From assembly GCA_027886185.1 (NCBI GenBank), contig WOAB01000040.1, forward strand, positions 11,222,001-11,286,000: DNA of 64,000 bases. Direction: 5' to 3'. The DNA comes from Rheum nobile (lineage: Eukaryota; Streptophyta; Magnoliopsida; Caryophyllales; Polygonaceae). A program made the position numbers and the translations under genes. The notes under the pieces were generated by a model. The model saw only the letters and a program-made list of their open reading frames with translations. It did not search any database and was not told where the DNA came from. Shown here one piece after another: positions 58,873-64,000 of the stretch (within the stretch, counting starts at the first letter, position 1; the number at the start of each line of letters is the position of its first letter).

Positions 58873-60079
58873 TGACAAGGCCGAAAACCGGTGTCGTTTT
58901 CCTGTCAAATAAATCCTAATTCACCTACTAAAGAGTATAACAAGCAAGTCAGGGTCGATCCCACATGGAGTCGGTTATCTGTATGCAATAACGTATGACT
59001 GACAAGTAACAAGGGGGTTTTAGAGTAATTGCAAAGTAACAAAGACGCAAGATTTAACAGAAGAAGAAATATGATGAGGAAAAGTATTCCACTAGACAAA
59101 TATCCACACAGCAGATGAAATAGGTTGATCATTGAAAATTATCGTTCTAAGTTCTTTTTACAATCTTATAGTTGTTCCCACCCTGATCTTAAGTACTATC
59201 GATTCTCACAGTTCTCGATAGACTTATTACTATGTCACTGGTAAAGTACCACCGATTCTCACAGTTGTCGGCAGACTTTACCACTAACACAGCAATAACA
59301 ATGCACACAAGGATATAGGATACATGCAAATAGAAGGACACCCTACTACTTAGCATGAAAATAATTCTCACTCACGATTGCACGCTTGGAACCCCTATAC
59401 GCAACAATCGTGTTTGCCACTAGATATGCACTCGGAACCCCTATATGCAAATCCTAGCACTATGATAGATGTCGAAAAACCTAGTTAGCTACGCTAGAAG
59501 AATCAACACAAATCGATAGACAATATGCTCAAGAGAATTAAACCAACTTTATAAGATATAGAACGAGGAATAGAAATCTCACAACCAATTCATTACAGTG
59601 CTTCAATTGTCTAGCGAAACAAAGGTGTTTAGCGAAATAAAAGAGAGGACCGAACCCCTTCTCAAAACTAGAAAAGATTCTTAAATAGGTTTTAGAAAAT
59701 TAACCTAGCAAATAAAATAAGGAAATAAAATAATAGCAAATATAATATCCGAAAATGCTAAAATCGGAAACAAATAATCGTTGGCTGCGAGGCGTCGACC
59801 TCCACCGCGGGGCGGTGAGTTCCACCGCGGGGCGTTGGTTTCGCTTGTGTTGCCTTCTCTGAGATCCACCGCCGGGTCGCGGTGGCTTGTGGCGCGGGGC
59901 GGCAAGACCAGCTTCTTCAAGTCTTCATCTTCTATCTTCTCCACTAAGCTGTAAATCCTATGATATCTTCACTTCTCAACTATTCTTTTGGATTACAGAC
60001 TTAGCCTAAATCTACACCAAAACTCCATCTAAATCACATCAATAATCACTAGTTAAGGTGCCTGAAATGGCACCTATCA
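58873..60079 (-). repeat. 3' LTR of element F
   Basis: A 1,207-bp LTR, plus-strand TGACAAGGCCG...CACCTATCA, same family as the A LTR (shared terminus CACCGGTTT...GGCCTTGTCA on the minus strand). The polypurine tract is at 60,080-60,094. GC-rich dyads at 59,800-59,900 include both spacer types. Left flank GAGTA (58,868-58,872) should be the target duplication; its partner lies beyond the right edge. Confidence 0.88.
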
Positions 60080-60862
60080 AATATCCCCATACTTAGACCT
60101 TTACTCGTCCCGAGTAAATCAAAACTGATCCTACTCCAGTCATCAAACACCAAGGCCTCAGGAAGTGCGAGAAAACATGCTACCAGTGACTACAACAACT
60201 CAACAATCAGCTCCAGACAACCAAAACAAGTGATGCGAGATAAATCTATTCCTAACTCCTGTCTAGCTCCTTATCGCTCCAGAGTGACCTACCCGAACTC
60301 CTTATATCACCTCTGCTTATGACGCCAACCTCCAGAATAATCCTAAAATCACTCCTTTTTCTTTACGCTCATCTTGCCTAGGCGCCCTCTCGGGTTTTCA
60401 CCTAGCCACTCATTTCATTTTACTAGACATCTCACATGTACTCACATCACTCCAGTCCATTTTTGCACCGGTCTATACCAGTCGGACTACCTGCTTATTA
60501 CCTGAACCGTCCTTTCGGGTTTTCGGCCCATCCCAGGATTTTGGTTGCCTTTTTCACTATTTTTGGCTCTTTTTTTTTTGAATATAAAACTGAACTGCTC
60601 GAATCTGAAATGCAAATACGAAATGCAAAAACAAAAACTGTACACTAACTATGATAAGCAGCAAGTCTAAATCCCTCCCCACACTTGAAACACACATTGT
60701 CCTCAATGTAGAGACGAAGACAAAACGAAATAGGGGAGGAAGAACATAAACGCACTGGAAAGGTGGATAACTCGGCGAAGGTGGATGCCTCCCGAAGTAC
60801 TGCTCCTGCATGAATGCCTCAGCTGAACTCAACTGGCTCGTGATATCTCGCGCAATGTCGGC
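60080..60862 (-). other. 3' UTR of element F
   Basis: Contains, in element order from ORF3: the ACATTG-AGGA-CAATGT hairpin (60,694-60,709), the internal polypurine tract (60,672-60,686), a weaker GAAA-loop hairpin (about 60,510-60,520), the GAGA-loop hairpin (60,385-60,394) and the 3' polypurine tract (60,080-60,094). The order and spacing match A. Confidence 0.65.
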
Positions 60863-61972
60863 CTATAAAGTCTGCAGGCGAGTCAGCATCTCCTCGTTCG
60901 CAGCGTGTTGATGCAGTGTGAAAGCATCAAAACTAGCAAACATCTCATCCCAAGGAATCTCAGAAGTCGATGTAGAGGCAGAAGCAACAACAGACGCAGG
61001 GGGATCAAAATCCATAATAGCAGGAATAGCGGCCTGGGGCTCATCCTCAGTGTCGGAAGGAATAACCTCAGCGTCAGACAAAATGAACCATCCTGTGAAG
61101 TCCCACGGGTAGGCAAAGGGGTGAGGGAGACGTAGCATGTGACCTCCATAAGAACACCATAGGAGCTGCTCCGGGGAATTGTTCAGCATACCACACCGTC
61201 GCAGACATGGGATGTCGTAGCGAACAGGCATGATCGGCTGAGGAATAGTGTCTGTCTGAATCCTGGCCGCAACAACCAAGGTGATCAGGCCGCCCTGAAC
61301 AATATCTTGTGCCTTTCCCTCGCGGATCTTCTTCATCTTGTGTAACCACACCATAACCCAACCAAGAGTCTCCTCATCCAAAGGGTCAATCATCGGGGAG
61401 AATAAACCAAGGCGCTTAAGGGAGATCTTCCTATCCTCCATACTTCCACAAAAGGACCGCATCAGCACTGTATAAACTAAGCGTAGATAAGGGTGCATGA
61501 ACTTGTTACTGGTTTCCTTCCCCTTTTGATAAGTGGACATGCTTGTAGCGGTAGTCCAGAATTCTCTAATGTCCGCCTCGTTGGGACCCTTCTTCCACCC
61601 AGCAGTAGGCGGTCTCGACACTCCCAACAATTCCCGGATTTCTTCCACTGGCATTTCGTACGCCCGTCCCTCATACTTAAATTTTATACCCGCCAGGAAT
61701 TTACGCTCTTCACCATCAATGGTGCATCTCGCATGGCAATTTGACACAGTGGCAATAAACTGGTAGCAGAGTTCAGGGAAAGCAGGGGCACATTTGGTCA
61801 GGAAACCACCCACTCCCACCCTATCCAAACACAGCTGGGCCATCTCCAACATACCCAACTCAGCCAAAGCTCCTCTATCAAAGAAGCGAGGTGGGTGCAC
61901 AGGTCTCGCCGCAACCACATCATATGCCCTATTCTCCTCTATAGTCATGCCAACCTTCCTAGCTCTCGGCAT
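60863..61972 (-). CDS. ORF3 of element F
   Basis: Homologue of A ORF3, open for 369 residues from MPRARKVGM at 61,972. It shares the FFDRG motif, CAPAFPELCYQF, the KYEGRAYEMPVEE region, MDDKISLKRLG-type and PWDFTGWF-type blocks. A TAG at 60,863-60,865 ends it about 35 codons before the position where A ORF3 stops; the lost tail (QYFGRHPPSPSYPP) is still readable at about 60,770-60,830. A splice acceptor (TTTGCCTAG) lies 35 bases before the ATG, as in A. No membrane segment. Function unknown. Conservation between A and F at protein level is stronger than in the adjacent spacers. Confidence 0.75.
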   Translation of the reverse strand: MPRARKVGMTIEENRAYDVVAARPVHPPRFFDRGALAELGMLEMAQLCLDRVGVGGFLTKCAPAFPELCYQFIATVSNCHARCTIDGEERKFLAGIKFKYEGRAYEMPVEEIRELLGVSRPPTAGWKKGPNEADIREFWTTATSMSTYQKGKETSNKFMHPYLRLVYTVLMRSFCGSMEDRKISLKRLGLFSPMIDPLDEETLGWVMVWLHKMKKIREGKAQDIVQGGLITLVVAARIQTDTIPQPIMPVRYDIPCLRRCGMLNNSPEQLLWCSYGGHMLRLPHPFAYPWDFTGWFILSDAEVIPSDTEDEPQAAIPAIMDFDPPASVVASASTSTSEIPWDEMFASFDAFTLHQHAANEEMLTRLQTL

Positions 61973-62882
61973 AATGAAAGTAATTGAATACGTTGGGGTC
62001 AAAAAGCTAGGCAAAGAGGATTTACAAACCAAAGACGGGGTCACCGCGGGGCGGCGATGAAGGCCAGGTACTTCCACTGAAAGGTATCGCCGGGCCGCGG
62101 TGGGGCTGCCGCAGGGCGGTACTGTTCACCGTCTTCTCCAAAAAAAAAAAAAACACGACTCGCGCGAGGCGGTGCTATTCCAACGCGAGGCGGCCACTGG
62201 TCGATCACTTCTCTCTCTACCTCCGATGAGCCTAACAACACTCAAATTCCTCCAATCACACCGCCAAAACTTCAAAACGCCACCCTTCTACTAAATAACA
62301 CCATGGGGTAGTCGAACGAGTGCAGTGTGGTGGTATGGGAATGGGAATTTGAAATTGGGGTCAAGTATCTTCCACTACCAAGGCTTAGAACAAGGGAGAG
62401 TTGGGGGTTTGAGGTTTTAGGTTGAGAGTTTGAGAGGGAAAAGGAGAGTGCGGCAGAGGGAGAGAGAATAGAGGAAAAAGAATGAGGGGATTAGGGTCTT
62501 GCGAGAGTGTTTAATGGGTAATGGACGTAAATACAGGTACCGGACCGCGGGGCGATCCAACTGACACCGTCAAATCCTTCGTATCCAACTTGGAAAATAA
62601 ATTTTTTTTTTTTTGAAAACAAAAAAGTTTTTTTTTTTGTTTTTTTTTTAATTCGGGATTGAGTGAAATTACCCAGGCTTCACCGCGGAGCGGTGGGACT
62701 CACCGCGGAGCGGTGGGACTCACCGCGGGGCGGTCGTGAGTTTCCTAGGGAGTTAAACTCGCCTTCATTTACTTTCGTACCTGAAACGTTAGTGGCAGGC
62801 GAACGAAACAAAGCAAAAGAAACTACGAAAAAGTCTAAGGGAAGAAGAAATCAAAAGAAGAGGGAAAGAGAAAGGGAAATAC
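61973..62882 (-). other. dyad-rich spacer between pol and ORF3 of element F
   Basis: Non-coding. Dyads at 62,041-62,056, 62,085-62,120 and 62,160-62,195. There is also a tandem triplet of a 21-base unit with CACCGCGGAGCGGTGG at about 62,680-62,735. Poly-A and poly-T runs lie at 62,140 and 62,605-62,650. Confidence 0.7.
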
Positions 62883-62900
62883 CTCGGGTTGCCTCCCGAG
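62883..62900 (-). promoter_or_regulatory. post-pol hairpin CTCGGG-AGGCAA-CCCGAG (element F)
   Basis: Perfect 6-bp stem with a 6-base loop, 46 bases after the pol stop. It is the cleanest of the three copies in the window. Confidence 0.6.
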
Positions 62901-62945
62901 CAGCGCCTTGGTTAACGTCGTTGGCTCGACGCAGGCTGTGGCCTA

Positions 62946-64000
62946 TCAGGTTTCAGCTTCAGGGGCCTCAAAACTTACCGCATCAACATGGGTCGGGTCA
63001 AAGCCTTCATAATAAGGTTTCAATCTGTGGCCGTTCACTTTGAAAATGTTGAGTGTCTTGGGGTTAATCAATCCGATGGCGCCATGGGGGTGTACTTCAG
63101 CAATTTCATAAGGGCATGTCCACTTGGATCTCAGCTTCCCAGCAAAGAGCTTAAGCCGAGATTGAAAAAGGAGGACCTTATCCCCTGGCTTAAAATCCTT
63201 TCTCAGAATTTGCTTGTCATGCCACTGCTTGGTCTTCGCCTTATAGCTGACCGAGTTCTCATACGCCTCAAGGCGCAACTCCTCGAGCTCTTGCAGCTGT
63301 AGCTTCCGGAAATCTCCCACTTCATCCAGTTGCATGTTGCATTTCTTTATTGCCCACCATGCTTTATGCTCAAGCTCTACAGGGAGGTGGCAAGCTTTTC
63401 CAAAAACTAACCGAAAAGGAGACATTCCTATTGGAGTTTTGAAAGCTGTGCGGTATGCCCACAGTGCATCATTGAGTTTGGTACTCCAATCCTTCCGATG
63501 AGCTACAATCGTTTTCTCCAGGATAGATTTAATCACTCTGTTGGAGTTCTCGGCCTGACCATTAGTTTGAGGATGATAGGCCGTGGAGATTCTTTGGGTG
63601 ACGTGATACTTCTTCAGTAGGGCAGTCATTGTCTTGTTGCAGAAATGGGTACCCCTGTCACTAATTAAAGCTTTGGGTATCCCAAATCTTGAGAAAATGT
63701 TCTCCTTAAGAAAACCTGCCACAACTTTAGAATCATCAGTCCTGGTGGCCTTCGCTTCCACCCATTTGGAAACGTAGTCCACCGCAAGCAATATATAAAG
63801 ATTCCCATGAGAGCTAGGAAAGGGTCCCATAAAGTCCATACCCCAAACATCAAAGACCTCACAAAAGATTAATGATGATTGTGGCATTTCATTCCTTCTG
63901 GTGATATTTCCAACCCTTTGGCATCGGTCACAGGATTTGCAAAAGGCGTAAGCATCCTGAAAGATGTGTGGCCAATAAAATCATGCCTCCAATACCTTCC
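62946..64000 (-). pseudogene. integrase end of pol, element F, runs off the window
   Basis: From the right edge: the zinc finger second half (CKSCDRC), catalytic core with DFMGPF, DRGTHFCN and HPQTNGQAENSNR, then a basic C-terminal domain with KWTCPYEIAEVHPHGAIGL, ending at 62,946. The 313 codons from 63,887 are uninterrupted, unlike A. One in-frame TGA lies at about 63,972, just before FYWPHIF, at exactly the codon where A has TGA (6,995-6,997). The RT part is outside the window. Confidence 0.85.

Overview
This window looks like pure repeat-rich DNA from a flowering plant, probably a dicot, although I cannot name the species. No host gene is supported. Almost every base can be assigned to LTR retrotransposons of the Ty3/gypsy superfamily, nested inside one another. 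They belong to three broad types: Athila-like elements with a tRNA-Asp primer site, Tat-like elements with an antisense ORF, and Tekay-like chromovirus relatives with a tRNA-iMet primer site. I judged all identities by eye; no alignments or searches were run.

Left block, 1-28,637 (Athila-like). Element Z (minus; LTR 776-2,169) sits in the 5' LTR of element A. A (plus) runs from its truncated 5' LTR (2,170-2,528) through PBS, gag-pro, RT, RNase H, integrase and a separate 3' ORF (ORF3, 8,995-10,218) to a 3' LTR that begins at 10,820 and ends at 28,637. Element C (minus, target duplication TGAAG) is inserted in that 3' LTR. Element B2 (minus, target duplication ATACT) is inserted in C. C and B2 are both non-autonomous gag elements. 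The segment [B2 LTR - C gag - C 5' LTR - A LTR piece] occurs twice, at 13,648-18,385 and 22,590-27,299. The left copy is a clean solo LTR allele of the B2 insertion. The right copy keeps B2's internal DNA. This means either a real rearrangement or a haplotype-chimeric assembly.

Middle block, 28,638-36,598 (Tat-like). Two degraded plus-strand 3' ends (G1, G2) each have an antisense, intron-containing ORF about 288 bp upstream of an LTR that starts TGTTGGGCC. A third related ORF (H) lies in the opposite orientation.

Right block, 36,600-58,872 (chromovirus-like). Minus-strand element P has its 3' LTR at 36,600 and its 5' LTR ending at 57,533. Plus-strand element R (target duplication CATTG) is inserted between P's protease and gag. 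R itself carries the non-autonomous minus-strand element Q in its 5' LTR and a solo LTR (T, target duplication CATTT) in its gag. A plus-strand gag-protease fragment (U) follows. Minus-strand Athila-like element F, a sister of A, is inserted in U and runs off the right edge.

The most unusual signal is in the Athila-like elements. They are peppered with short GC-rich dyad repeats: CACCGC-N3/N6-GCGGTG in A, C, F and Z, and a different palindrome, CCCGCGATCGCGGG, in B2. The repeats sit in LTRs, in-frame protein linkers and untranslated spacers, and I found none in the neighbouring Tat-like or chromovirus-like elements. The same elements share several small hairpins at fixed positions (leader, just after pol, and before the 3' LTR) that look like conserved RNA structures.
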